Below, in pieces: positions 1 to 7,258 of a stretch of DNA of 8,752 bases (within the stretch, counting starts at the first letter, position 1; every line of letters starts with the position of its first letter). Where the stretch lies: positions 1 through 8,752 of the forward strand of contig DDJH01000054.1 of NCBI GenBank assembly GCA_002338895.1, read 5' to 3'. A model generated the notes under the pieces. That model was not told the DNA's origin, ran no database searches, and worked only from the letters and a program-made list of their open reading frames with translations. Source of the DNA: Lentisphaeria bacterium UBA1829. Its GTDB lineage: Bacteria > Verrucomicrobiota > Lentisphaeria > Victivallales > UBA1829. A program made the position numbers and the translations under genes.

Positions 1-1961
1 GTGACAAAAGACGGAGTCTGAACCTTTTTTCCACCTCGACTCCCGGTGAACAGGGCGGAGGCGGCCGCATAGGTTGCATACATCTCATTGGGAATCAGAG
101 GTCCCGTAAGAAATACTGGCGATCCCTTCCAGTTTGTCAAATCTCCATCCACGCCGAGAAGATGATTCACCGAGAGAGGAATACTCTGCATGACGCCTTC
201 TCCGAAATCAATTGTGAAACGCCGGAAAAGATGGTGCGGACGCATGCCGGAAAACAGTACAACTTCATTATTATAACTCCCTTTCGGAGGATCCCACAAA
301 TAATACAGTTCACTGTTCCAGAGTGTTTTTCCATGTGTTTTCTCTCGCAGATAATGAATATTTGTCTGCGCAGTGGTACGGCTTGTGTCAAGCCGGGAGG
401 AATAGGGATGAAAACTCAGCGCATCGCACATTGTCAGCGCTCCGGAACTGTTCAGAAGCGCAAGATAATGCCCGAGCTTCCCATCGTAATCCGCTGTGAG
501 ACAGCCGCCGATCACCAGAGCAGAGGGATCCGCTTTGCGGATTTCTCCCGCAGCAATCTTCACATATTCCACATAATGTTCGGCAGGGATGACAATATTC
601 GGCTCATTGGTGATCTCATACGCGGCAATTTTTCCCTTGCAGTGAGAGGCAAACGCGGCGGCATATCGTTTCCAGTCGCTGTGCGAGGGCAGGACGCCGT
701 CCCAGCGCGACTGCTTCGGATTGCAGTACCGCTTCCCGTTCCGGATCACAAACTCCGGAAGACGCGACCAGTGCCGCTTCTTTCCCCGCCGGTCCCGCAG
801 ATAGAGCATGTTGCCGAAAACCGGCATCAAATGAAACCCATATTGCTCCGCCAGCTGAATCTGCCGTTCAACTTCCGACCAGTCAAAAACGCCCGGTTTC
901 GCTTCAATGTTTTTCCAGGAAAACGCCGTTCCCAGATTTCCGACCCGCAGAAGAGAGATTCCCGCCTTCCGGTAGAACGCCAGATTTTCTTCCACTCCGC
1001 TTCCCGGAAGACGAAATGTATGCGGAATTTCATTCTGCTCATGTTCCCGGCATGAAAAATCGTATTCCACTCCCGTATGATGCGCAGTTCGGAGCGAAGA
1101 ATGGTCCTTCGGCGCGTTCGGAATCACCGCAAGGGAAAGCGAGGGAAAGAGCGCACTCTTTTCCCGCAGCTTCATCTGTCCGAACCGAGTCGGACGGATG
1201 GATGTTTTCCATTCGACAAGCTGTCCCGGCGGAACGGAAAGAACCTTGGGCGGAAGCTCGATCGAATATTCCGGAAACACGGTGTCTTCCAGAGTGAAAT
1301 TCAGAGAAATGCGTTTTTCCTTCTTCGTGTGATTGAACGCTCGTACCGTGAGCGTGAGCGGCTGCTTGTCCACGGAAAGACGATCGTTCAGAGTGGCGGA
1401 AACATCCACCGCGCTGTCATTCTGAGACAATTCGGTGGGCTGAGCGCCTTCGTCCAGGCGGACTCCATCAATCCATAACGTGGCCGGATTCGCCTTCCCG
1501 CCCCAGTTTCCCCAGGTGAAGCGAGGGAGGAAGTCCGAATCCTCCAGAACGCGGAACGTGCAGTGAAAACGCTTCCAGGATGTGGTGACGGTGGTATGAG
1601 CGGCAGGGACGTACCAGCGGTCGTCGCACTGGGAGATCATGGCGCCGCGAAGATGGAGCGGCCGGTCGCTCCGGGCGTACCACGAAAGAGTGTATGTCTG
1701 TCCTTTGCGCAGAAAGACCCGGACGGCGGAAAGTTCGACGGAATCCGCATTCGGATTGTCGATCCGGAGGCTCTGCCGGCCATGAATCCTCTGTTTCGGA
1801 TCGGGCTGCGCAGGACGGAAATACTGGTCCTTCCGGGAAAAACGGACGACGGTCCAGTCGTCGCTCCCCAGCTCAAAACTGCCGTTCCGGATCTCCGGCG
1901 CCGCGGACAGTGCCGACAGAACTCCGGTCAGAACAGCTGCGGAAAAAAAGATCTTTTTCAT
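1..1961 (-). CDS. Secreted multidomain glycoside hydrolase, clan GH-A-like (3' end off window)
   Basis: My reading of the minus strand is open from ATG 1961 to the left edge (653 complete codons), so the C-terminus is missing. Residues 1-21 look like a Sec signal peptide (Lys-Lys, hydrophobic core, Ala-rich cleavage region around A20/A21). Residues about 22-170 begin NGSFELG and end WIDGVRLDEG, resembling a CBM4/9-type galactose-binding beta-sandwich. Residues about 173-285 look like an Ig/NEW3-type beta domain. From about 290 comes a TIM-barrel hydrolase domain: FDWSEVERQI, then ITNEPN with E453 as likely acid/base, SFHPY, and LWNSELYYLW with E551 as likely nucleophile. The spacing of about 98 residues fits clan GH-A (GH39/GH5-like), but I cannot assign a family or substrate. 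The start is 16 bp after the pseudopilin stop, with GGGAG just upstream, so the two are probably cotranscribed. Expected location is periplasmic or exported. Confidence 0.85.
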   Translation of the reverse strand, partial: MKKIFFSAAVLTGVLSALSAAPEIRNGSFELGSDDWTVVRFSRKDQYFRPAQPDPKQRIHGRQSLRIDNPNADSVELSAVRVFLRKGQTYTLSWYARSDRPLHLRGAMISQCDDRWYVPAAHTTVTTSWKRFHCTFRVLEDSDFLPRFTWGNWGGKANPATLWIDGVRLDEGAQPTELSQNDSAVDVSATLNDRLSVDKQPLTLTVRAFNHTKKEKRISLNFTLEDTVFPEYSIELPPKVLSVPPGQLVEWKTSIRPTRFGQMKLREKSALFPSLSLAVIPNAPKDHSSLRTAHHTGVEYDFSCREHEQNEIPHTFRLPGSGVEENLAFYRKAGISLLRVGNLGTAFSWKNIEAKPGVFDWSEVERQIQLAEQYGFHLMPVFGNMLYLRDRRGKKRHWSRLPEFVIRNGKRYCNPKQSRWDGVLPSHSDWKRYAAAFASHCKGKIAAYEITNEPNIVIPAEHYVEYVKIAAGEIRKADPSALVIGGCLTADYDGKLGHYLALLNSSGALTMCDALSFHPYSSRLDTSRTTAQTNIHYLREKTHGKTLWNSELYYLWDPPKGSYNNEVVLFSGMRPHHLFRRFTIDFGEGVMQSIPLSVNHLLGVDGDLTNWKGSPVFLTGPLIPNEMYATYAAASALFTGSRGGKKVQTPSFV

Positions 1962-1977
1962 GCAACTCCCTGTGTTT

Positions 1978-2754
1978 TTATTGAGGCCAATAAGGATAAT
2001 AGCGGCTGTCGCCATTGACAATGACTCCAAACCGCCAGACGAGCAGATAATCGGCATAGGTGTTGTTGCCGAATCTTTCCTGAAAAACATGTCCGTCCAC
2101 CGCCAGAAGATTGTCCCGCAGGAAATGGCGGTAGCCCGTGTAGGCGTTCAGATTCGTGGCGTTGGAGATGTTCATCTCCGGATATGTGCCCTCCTGAGAG
2201 GTGTATTCATAACAGAGCGCATTCAGCGAATAGTTGAAATCCCGCATGATCGCCGTCCCGGATGGACGGTTGCATTTGGAAAGCCGCCGCGGCGCGTATT
2301 TATCCGGAATCTCCTCCTTGCCGGCAAACGCATTCCACGCATAGGAACTCAGCGGACTGGTCGTGAGTCCCCGTCCGGCGACGGATGCTCCCCACCAGCA
2401 GCTGTTCTCCTCCGCGGTCGGACAGTAGTAGACTCCCGGAAGACGTCCGCTTTTCGGAAAATCCCCCGTCGCAAGATAGGGGTACAGTTTGGAGATGAAG
2501 TTCGGACGCATCTTGATCGTCGTATCCAGCGTGTTGGAAAAACTCGGCTGGTAATCCTCGTTGTCGCCCGCATACTGCATCAGCGCTACACCGAACTGCT
2601 TGACGTTCGACGAGCACGAAACCTGCCGCGCTTTGTCCCGCGCACTGTTCAGCGCAGGAAGAAGAAGCCCTGCAAGAATTGCTATAATCGCTATGACGAT
2701 CAAAAGTTCAATCAGCGAAAAATCTCTCCTCTCCCCTTTCCGTAAATCCTTCAT
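1978..2754 (-). CDS. Type II secretion/type IV pilin-like pseudopilin with H-X9-DG motif
   Basis: A 258-residue protein with a class III (prepilin) signal. A short charged leader ([11 protein letters not shown]) is followed by F12-S-L-I-E16 and a hydrophobic helix to about residue 33. Cleavage is expected between D11 and F12; E16 is the conserved Glu+5. The -1 residue is Asp rather than the usual Gly. Near the C-terminus, H210, nine residues, then D220-G221 match the 'prepilin-type processing-associated H-X9-DG' motif. The rest is a globular domain with six cysteines. The start at 2754 is chosen over the in-frame TTG at 2817 because it follows AGGAGG by six bases, and because 2817 lies inside the -35 box of the promoter. 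These proteins are numerous in Lentisphaerota and Planctomycetota and often sit beside secreted carbohydrate-active enzymes. Their exact function is not established. Here it is the first gene of a two-gene transcript with the hydrolase. Confidence 0.93.
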   Translation of the reverse strand: MKDLRKGERRDFSLIELLIVIAIIAILAGLLLPALNSARDKARQVSCSSNVKQFGVALMQYAGDNEDYQPSFSNTLDTTIKMRPNFISKLYPYLATGDFPKSGRLPGVYYCPTAEENSCWWGASVAGRGLTTSPLSSYAWNAFAGKEEIPDKYAPRRLSKCNRPSGTAIMRDFNYSLNALCYEYTSQEGTYPEMNISNATNLNAYTGYRHFLRDNLLAVDGHVFQERFGNNTYADYLLVWRFGVIVNGDSRYYPYWPQ

Positions 2755-2788
2755 CCAATACCTCCTGTTTTTCCCGGATTTGAAACTA

Positions 2789-2817
2789 ATTATAGCAGTT
2801 TCCTCCCCGGGCTTCAA
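2789..2817 (-). promoter_or_regulatory. Strong sigma70-type promoter for the pseudopilin-hydrolase operon
   Basis: Read on the minus strand: -35 TTGAAG (2817-2812), 17-bp spacer, -10 TATAAT (2794-2789), preceded by TGC, giving an extended -10. The start of transcription is expected near 2782, leaving a leader of about 28 nt that contains the AGGAGG of the pseudopilin gene. It is the best-matching promoter in the window. Confidence 0.8.
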
Positions 2818-2826
2818 TCACAAAAG

Positions 2827-2855
2827 GTGCAGAAAAATGATCTTTTTGTGCAGAA
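2827..2855. promoter_or_regulatory. Candidate AraC-type operator: GTGCAGAA direct repeat, 21-bp period
   Basis: GTGCAGAA occurs at 2827-2834 and again at 2848-2855, exactly 21 bp apart, or two helical turns, in the same orientation. AraC/XylS-type regulators typically bind direct half-sites spaced by about 21 bp. The repeat lies about 10 bp upstream of the pseudopilin -35 box, at roughly -45 to -73, a normal position for an activator. It also lies just upstream of the regulator's own putative promoter. An overlapping inverted match (CACAAAA at 2819-2825 with TTTTGTG at 2844-2850) is also present. The function is inferred from geometry and context only. Confidence 0.55.
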
Positions 2856-2859
2856 TTGT

Positions 2860-2888
2860 TTGCTTTCCTGGCAATTTGGCAGTATGGT
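2860..2888 (+). promoter_or_regulatory. Possible promoter of the AraC-family gene
   Basis: TTGCTT (2860-2865), 17-bp spacer, TATGGT (2883-2888). The match is moderate and lies 35 bp upstream of the ATG at 2924. It begins a few bases after the GTGCAGAA repeat, so autoregulation would be possible. Confidence 0.4.
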
Positions 2889-2923
2889 TTCGCAAACATC
2901 TTCTCTGGAAGGAGTCGCATCCC

Positions 2924-3742
2924 ATGCTGCAGGAATATGTCATCCCGGAAGAACTCCGGCGCTATCATACGGAACTGCCGGTCAGAAGCTACGGAACCTT
3001 TTCCGGAAAAGGGACCAGCCACAAAATCGACGATCTTGAAATCTGCATCCGGCTCGGCGACGAGAGCGAATATGCCGTCGACCGCATTGATGGAAAAGAG
3101 TGGATCACTCCCTTTCCCCATGTGATGCTGAAAACTCCTGATCTCGTCCACAGCTTCTGTTCCACAGGGGATCGGATGGTTCGATTCTTCCACTATCCCC
3201 CGGAATGCAGAATGGTCCTCGAACGCTATGGCATGAGCTTCTCCCCGCGGATCTGGCCGATCTCCTGCACGGAAAAACTCCGTGCGCTCTTCGATGAGGT
3301 CGATTCTTACGCCTCCTCCCTTCATCTCCCCGGAATGCCGGAACGTCTGGACTCCATCTTCTGACGGATCCTCCTGGAGCTTTTCCTCTCCCGCCAGACC
3401 ATCGAACAGAAACCCGATTTCAATGAACGCAAAATCCGGAAGGCCGCTTCCTATCTCCAGTCGCACTGCACGGAGACGATCAATTTGTCCGAATGGATCG
3501 CCTCCTGCGGCATGTCCAGGCGATCCTTCTATTTCTACTGGAGAAAGTTCTACTCCCTCTCTCCGGCCCAGTTCATCCTCTCGCAGCGGATTCAGCAGGC
3601 AAAGTTCCTGCTCGATAATACGGATCTCTCCATCTCCCGCATCGCGGATCAGATCGGGTTCTGCAACGCCATCTATTTCGTCCGGATGTTCCGGAAATGC
3701 TCCGGAATGACACCCCTTGCGTACCGGAAACGGTTCCGATAG
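2924..3742 (+). pseudogene. AraC/XylS-family transcription regulator interrupted by an in-frame TGA
   Basis: The start ATG 2924 is preceded by GGAAGGAG nine bases upstream. Reading frame 2 runs to TAG 3740-3742 with one internal stop, TGA at 3362-3364 (codon 147 of 272). Residues 1-146 look like an N-terminal cupin-type effector-sensing half. Residues 148-272 are a complete C-terminal AraC DNA-binding domain: first helix-turn-helix at about 187-215 (INLSEWIASCGMSRRSF), then the second with the family signature ending FRKCSGMTPLAYRKRF. No frameshift is needed; the two halves are in the same frame and close one codon apart. The simplest reading is a recent nonsense mutation, for example CGA to TGA (Arg). 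Readthrough is a lesser possibility because TGA followed by C is a leaky context. I see no good restart codon that would keep both HTH motifs. It was presumably the local regulator of the divergent pseudopilin-hydrolase operon. Confidence 0.85.
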
Positions 3743-3767
3743 AAGAAAATGTGAATGAAAATGAAAA

Positions 3768-4754
3768 TCAGGCGCGCGGATGCGCTTTGTTGTACACCGC
3801 TTTCATCCGCTCCGTGCTGATGTGTGTATAAATCTGGGTCGTACTCAGATTCGCATGGCCGAGAAGCTCCTGCACACTGCGCAGATCCGCTCCCGCATCC
3901 AGAAGATGCGTCGCAAACGAGTGGCGGAGTTTGTGCGGCGTCATGTCCAGCGGAAGACCCGCGGCCCGAAGATACAGCTTGAAATTCCGCTGAAAGGAGC
4001 GCGTTGTCAGCCGCTGCCCGAAACGGTTCACAAAGACCGGGGCATTCCTCCGCTCGTTCCCCGAACGCATCCGCCGCACCGGAAAGTATTTCCGCAACGC
4101 CCGGATCGCAGGATTCCCAAGTCCGCACAGCCTCTCCTTCTTCCCTTTGCCGCGGACCCGCATGACCCCCGAAATCAGATCCAGATCCTCCATGTTCAGT
4201 CCGAGCGCTTCGCTGATTCGCAGGCCGCCGCTGTAAATCACCTCCAGAATCGCCGCGTCCCGCGCGGCGGAAAAGCGGGCGCTTTCCTCATCCTTGGCAA
4301 TCTCCTTTTCATAGGCGTCCTTCCAGAAAAGCTGCGGCGTATCCAGAAGACGCCCCACCTCTTCCACCGTCATGTATTTCGGAAGAAGTTTCTGGCGCTT
4401 CGGAGCAATCAGTCCGGAAAACGGATTGTCGTGCGCCAGCTGCTCCCGCTGCATGTACCGGTAGAACGAGCGCATTCCGGAGAGTTTCCGGAGAATGGAG
4501 GTCCGGGAGACCTCCAGCTCCTCCTGAAGTTTGACAATATACGTCCGCGCCGTGTAGACATCGACCGAATTCCAGTCAATCTGCGCGGTCTCCACATCCG
4601 CATTCAGCTGCAGCATCGCAAACTGCTGAATGTCAAGCCGGTAGCTGTCCACCGTGTGCTGCGACGCATTCCGCTCATTCAGCAGATAGGAGAGAAACGA
4701 CGACAGCGCCCGGTCCATCTCCGGATCCGCCGGCGCAGCCTTCTCTGAGCTCAT
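3768..4754 (-). CDS. xerC: Tyrosine recombinase, XerC/XerD family
   Basis: A 328-residue site-specific recombinase. Residues about 14-115 form the N-terminal SAM-like core-binding domain; about 125-325 form the catalytic domain. The full catalytic set is visible: R179 (GGLRISEAL), K203 (RGKGKKERL), H274 and R277 (HKLRHSF), H300 (LLGHANLS) and Y309 (TTQIYTH). The spacing from H274 to Y309 equals that of E. coli XerD. Usual members are about 298 residues; the excess comes from a longer N-terminus and about 16 charged residues inserted around 141-164, before the catalytic Arg. The start at 4754 is preferred over an upstream in-frame ATG at 4865 because it makes an ATGA overlap with the pyrG stop, implying translational coupling. 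Expected role: resolving chromosome dimers at dif with a partner recombinase. XerC versus XerD cannot be decided from this sequence alone. Confidence 0.93.
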   Translation of the reverse strand: MSSEKAAPADPEMDRALSSFLSYLLNERNASQHTVDSYRLDIQQFAMLQLNADVETAQIDWNSVDVYTARTYIVKLQEELEVSRTSILRKLSGMRSFYRYMQREQLAHDNPFSGLIAPKRQKLLPKYMTVEEVGRLLDTPQLFWKDAYEKEIAKDEESARFSAARDAAILEVIYSGGLRISEALGLNMEDLDLISGVMRVRGKGKKERLCGLGNPAIRALRKYFPVRRMRSGNERRNAPVFVNRFGQRLTTRSFQRNFKLYLRAAGLPLDMTPHKLRHSFATHLLDAGADLRSVQELLGHANLSTTQIYTHISTERMKAVYNKAHPRA

Positions 4755-6364
4755 TTGGCCCGATCCCGGTATTCCAGCGCCGCACGGACAAAACCGCTGA
4801 ACAGCGGATGCGCTTTCAGCGGCGTCGATTTGAACTCCGGATGGAACTGGCAGGCCACAAACCACGGATGATCCTTCAATTCCACCATCTCCACCAGTTT
4901 CCCGTTCGGAGAGGTCCCGGAAATCGTAAGTCCGGCCTTCTCCAGCTCCTCCTGGAACTCCGTATTGAATTCATAGCGATGGCGGTGACGTTCCTGAATC
5001 TCGCCCGCCTTGTAGGCCTCCGCCGCCTTGGTCCCCGCCTTCAGCACGCACGGATACGCTCCCAGACGCATCGTCCCGCCTTTGGCCGTAATCGTCTTCT
5101 GCGATTCCATCAGGTCGATCACCGGATGACTCGTATGCGGATCGAATTCCGTACTGTTCGCATTCTCCATTCCGCAGACGTCCCGCGCAAACTCAATGAC
5201 CGCGCACTGCATCCCGAGGCAGATCCCGAAAAACGGAATCCCGTGCTCCCGCGCATAGCGCACCGCCTTGATTTTCCCCGGCACTCCACGGTCCCCGAAT
5301 CCTCCGGGAACCAGAATCCCGCTGATCCCTTCGAATAGCTCGTCGTGCGGTCTCTTGTCCAGCTCCTCCGCCTCCACCGGACGGAAGCTCACCTTCACCG
5401 AATTCGCGATCCCCGCGTGTGAAAGCGCCTCATAGATGCTCTTGTACGCATCGCGCAACGCAATGTATTTTCCGACCACCGCGATTTCCACGTTGCCGTT
5501 CCGCGGATGAAGCACCGTCTCCAGCATCTTTTTCCACTCGGTCAGATTGCTCTCCCGTTCCGGAAGATTCAGAAGCCGGAGGATGCAGGTGTCAACCCCC
5601 TGGCGGGAGAGATCCAGCGGCACTTCGTAAATCGAATTTTTCACATCCAGCTCTTCAATCACGTTCTCCCGCTTCACATTGCAGAACAGTGCCAGTTTCT
5701 GCTTGTGATCCTCCTGCATCGGGATTTCGCAGCGGCAGACCAGAATGTCCGGCACAATTCCAATCCCACGAAGAATCCCCACCGACTGCTGCGACGGCTT
5801 GGTCTTCAGCTCCCCCGCCGCCTTGATGAACGGAACCAGCGTCAGGTGGATGAACAGGGAATTGTTCTCCCCGAACTCGTGATAAAACTGGCGGATCGCT
5901 TCAAGAAACGGCAGCGATTCAATATCGCCCGCCGTCCCCCCGATCTCGGTAATGGCAATATCCACATCATCCGCGTGCATCGAGGCGATCGCCGCCTTGA
6001 TCTCGTTGGTGATATGAGGAATGACCTGGACCGTTCCCCCGAGGTACCCTCCCTCGCGTTCCCGATGAATCACGGAACTGTAGATCCGTCCGGTCGTATA
6101 GTTGCTCGCCTTGGAGCAGGTGATTCCGGCGAAGCGTTCATAGTGCCCGAGGTCCAGATCGGTCTCCGCTCCGTCGTCGGTCACATAAACCTCTCCATGC
6201 TGGTAAGGGGACATGGTCCCGGGATCCACATTCAAATAAGGATCCAGTTTCTGCATCGCGACCCGGTAGCCGCGGCTTTTCAGAAGCATGGCAATGGAGG
6301 CTGCCGTAATCCCTTTGCCGAGAGACGAAACCACGCCTCCCGTAATAAAAATGTGTTTCGTCAT
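4751..6364 (-). CDS. pyrG: CTP synthase (glutamine-hydrolysing)
   Basis: 537 residues, close to the usual length of about 545. It converts UTP to CTP using ATP and glutamine, the last step of de novo pyrimidine nucleotide synthesis, in the cytosol. The N-terminal synthetase domain (1 to about 265) opens with [13 protein letters not shown], the P-loop-like motif at 8-18, followed by [11 protein letters not shown] (41-51) and the [13 protein letters not shown] region (138-150). The C-terminal class I glutamine amidotransferase domain (about 290-535) has the oxyanion segment PGGFGDRG (353-360), nucleophile C382 in GICLGMQ, and H508/E510 in FHPEF. All are intact, so the enzyme should be active. 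The start at 6364 has GAGGAG immediately upstream, with rather short spacing. The stop overlaps the start of the downstream recombinase gene by 4 bp. Confidence 0.98.
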   Translation of the reverse strand: MTKHIFITGGVVSSLGKGITAASIAMLLKSRGYRVAMQKLDPYLNVDPGTMSPYQHGEVYVTDDGAETDLDLGHYERFAGITCSKASNYTTGRIYSSVIHREREGGYLGGTVQVIPHITNEIKAAIASMHADDVDIAITEIGGTAGDIESLPFLEAIRQFYHEFGENNSLFIHLTLVPFIKAAGELKTKPSQQSVGILRGIGIVPDILVCRCEIPMQEDHKQKLALFCNVKRENVIEELDVKNSIYEVPLDLSRQGVDTCILRLLNLPERESNLTEWKKMLETVLHPRNGNVEIAVVGKYIALRDAYKSIYEALSHAGIANSVKVSFRPVEAEELDKRPHDELFEGISGILVPGGFGDRGVPGKIKAVRYAREHGIPFFGICLGMQCAVIEFARDVCGMENANSTEFDPHTSHPVIDLMESQKTITAKGGTMRLGAYPCVLKAGTKAAEAYKAGEIQERHRHRYEFNTEFQEELEKAGLTISGTSPNGKLVEMVELKDHPWFVACQFHPEFKSTPLKAHPLFSGFVRAALEYRDRAK

Positions 6365-6406
6365 AATCTCCTCATCCCCTGAAAAATTGTTTGGAAAGAA
6401 CCCTAT

Positions 6407-6434
6407 AACATACAGCAGTTTCCAGAAATTTCAA
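6407..6434 (-). promoter_or_regulatory. pyrG: Probable promoter of pyrG
   Basis: Minus strand: TTGAAA (6434-6429), 16-bp spacer, TATGTT (6412-6407). The expected leader is about 36 nt. It is too short for a pyrG-type attenuator, and I see no hairpin in it. An overlapping alternative -10 (TATAGG) makes the exact start uncertain. Confidence 0.5.
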
Positions 6435-6484
6435 CGGATGCGGACCGATATTTTTTTCCCCGTTTCCGGAGAAAATCTCCTCCC

Positions 6485-6520
6485 GGGAAAAATCCTTCAC
6501 GGGTTCGGATCTCTTACAGC
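6485..6520. repeat. 36-bp direct repeat, gcvH-distal copy
   Basis: Begins GGGAAAAATCC and ends CTCTTACAGC; identical over 36 bp to 6551-6586. The flanking bases differ on both sides, so the identity ends exactly here. Read on the minus strand it contains ATCC and GGAT arms around an 11-nt loop, extendable with G-U pairs and ending in a short U run, so it could act as a weak terminator behind gcvH. It lies in the 215-bp gap between gcvH and pyrG. Confidence 0.9.
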
Positions 6521-6550
6521 TTAGTATCCCGATACATCAGTTTGTATCAA

Positions 6551-6586
6551 GGGAAAAATCCTTCACGGGTTCGGATCTCTTACAGC
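6551..6586. repeat. 36-bp direct repeat, copy overlapping the gcvH stop codon
   Basis: Exact copy of 6485-6520 with a 66-bp period and a 30-bp spacer (6521-6550). Its last seven bases contain the gcvH stop codon (6580-6582) and the preceding Leu codon. The simplest reading is a tandem duplication of the end of gcvH with its terminator-like region, followed by divergence or replacement of the spacer. Confidence 0.9.
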
Positions 6587-6948
6587 GTCGCCAGGTATTT
6601 CTTGTAATCCTCTTCTTCCAGAAGATCGTCAAATTCCGCAAGATCAATGTTTTCCAGCTTGCAGATCCAGCCCTTCTCTTCCGGCGACCGGTTGATGATC
6701 CCGGGATCGTCATCCAGATTGTGATTGATCTGAATCACTGTGCCGCTGACCGGCGAGTAGATGTCGGAAGAGTCCGTGACCGATTCCACGATCCCGAGTG
6801 AATCCCCGACAATCACATCAGAGCCTTCCCGGGGAAGTTCCACATACGTGATGTCGCCGAGTTCCTTCGCCGCGAAACTGGTGATTCCGACGATTGCATC
6901 GTCCCCGTCCAGCTTGACCCACTGATGTTCTTTCGAGTAGTATTTCAT
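6580..6948 (-). CDS. gcvH: Glycine cleavage system H-protein homologue lacking the lipoyl lysine
   Basis: 122 residues, slightly short of the usual 125-130. The family pattern is clear: KEHQW (6-10), GITSFAAKELGDITYVELP (21-39), ESV (55-57), SDIYSPVSG (61-69), DDPGIINRSPEEKGWICKL (80-98), then an acidic C-terminal helix. GcvH normally shuttles the aminomethyl group of glycine among the P, T and L proteins on a lipoyl-lysine in ESVKA. Here the motif reads ESVTD: T58 (codon ACG, 6777-6775) replaces the lysine, and D59 replaces alanine. No other lysine is nearby. As read, the protein could not be lipoylated at the normal site. The start at 6948 has GGAGG ten bases upstream. No gcvT, gcvP or lipoate ligase gene is in view; the gene stands alone with its own promoter. 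It could be a degenerate paralogue, a protein with another role, or a sequencing error. Confidence 0.93.
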   Translation of the reverse strand: MKYYSKEHQWVKLDGDDAIVGITSFAAKELGDITYVELPREGSDVIVGDSLGIVESVTDSSDIYSPVSGTVIQINHNLDDDPGIINRSPEEKGWICKLENIDLAEFDDLLEEEDYKKYLATL

Positions 6949-6992
6949 ATGGTCGATTCCTCCGAATTCTCTGCTTCGCTTTTTATGTTGAA

Positions 6993-7020
6993 ATAATAAA
7001 TCGTTTTTTTATATTTTCAA
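6993..7020 (-). promoter_or_regulatory. gcvH: Probable promoter of gcvH
   Basis: Minus strand: TTGAAA (7020-7015), 16-bp A-rich spacer, TATTAT (6998-6993). Transcription would start near 6986, giving a leader of about 38 nt that carries GGAGG (6963-6959). Confidence 0.5.
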
Positions 7021-7198
7021 TCCGTTTTTCCAAAAAAAATGAAGTTTCCTGAAATTCTTCTCTTTTTGAGGCGGATTTTAGGGCCGTCCCCCCGGAAAAA
7101 TCGTCGTCGCTCTTCCGAATTCCTTTTTCTGTCCCCTTTCCGATTCTCTGTAAAAAGGAATTGTTATTTTTTTTAGGAAATAGTATCAAAAATAAGCA

Positions 7199-7222
7199 AA
7201 AAATTGCAAAAAGGCAATTTTT
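7199..7222. repeat. Perfect 9-bp AT-rich inverted repeat
   Basis: AAAAATTGC (7199-7207) pairs with GCAATTTTT (7214-7222) around a 6-nt loop. On the minus strand the stem is followed by TTGCTTATTTTT, so it might end transcription coming from hisC. On the plus strand it lies about 40 bp upstream of the small-RNA promoter and could be a protein-binding site. With only two G-C pairs, the stem is weak as an intrinsic terminator. Confidence 0.4.
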
Positions 7223-7258
7223 CTTGGATTTTTTTCAGATTCCGTATCGTTTCCGGGA

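Noticed and set aside
162..1055. Plus-strand open frame of 297 codons
   Set aside because: It mirrors the hydrolase barrel region; the minus-strand frame is open across the full 1961 bases with catalytic motifs, and this one has none.
1978..2817. Longer pseudopilin with a TTG start at 2817
   Set aside because: The upstream start lies in the -35 box of the promoter and has no ribosome-binding site. The ATG at 2754 follows AGGAGG at proper spacing and gives a normal prepilin leader.
3362..3364. Selenocysteine or genome-wide recoding of TGA
   Set aside because: pyrG, the recombinase gene, hisC and hisD all stop at TGA in the expected places, and no selenocysteine-insertion hairpin is evident after 3364.
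3780..4748. Plus-strand open frame of 322 codons
   Set aside because: Antisense to the recombinase gene, whose catalytic residues are all in place on the other strand.
3768..4865. Longer recombinase starting at 4865
   Set aside because: It would overlap the end of pyrG by 115 bp, and the extra 37 residues look like out-of-frame pyrG sequence. The ATGA start at 4754 fits better.
5507..6382. Plus-strand open frame of 291 codons
   Set aside because: Antisense to the fully conserved pyrG; its translation shows no recognisable domain.
6365..6412. CTP-sensing attenuator in the pyrG leader
   Set aside because: The predicted leader has a GGG near its start but is only about 36 nt and contains no terminator hairpin.
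6485..6586. Minimal CRISPR array (36-bp repeats, 30-bp spacer)
   Set aside because: Only two repeats and one spacer, one repeat contains the gcvH stop codon, the spacer is itself partly palindromic, and no cas gene or leader is present.
6949..7200. Glycine riboswitch in front of gcvH
   Set aside because: The conserved core sequences and paired aptamer arrangement are not visible, and the predicted gcvH leader is only about 38 nt.
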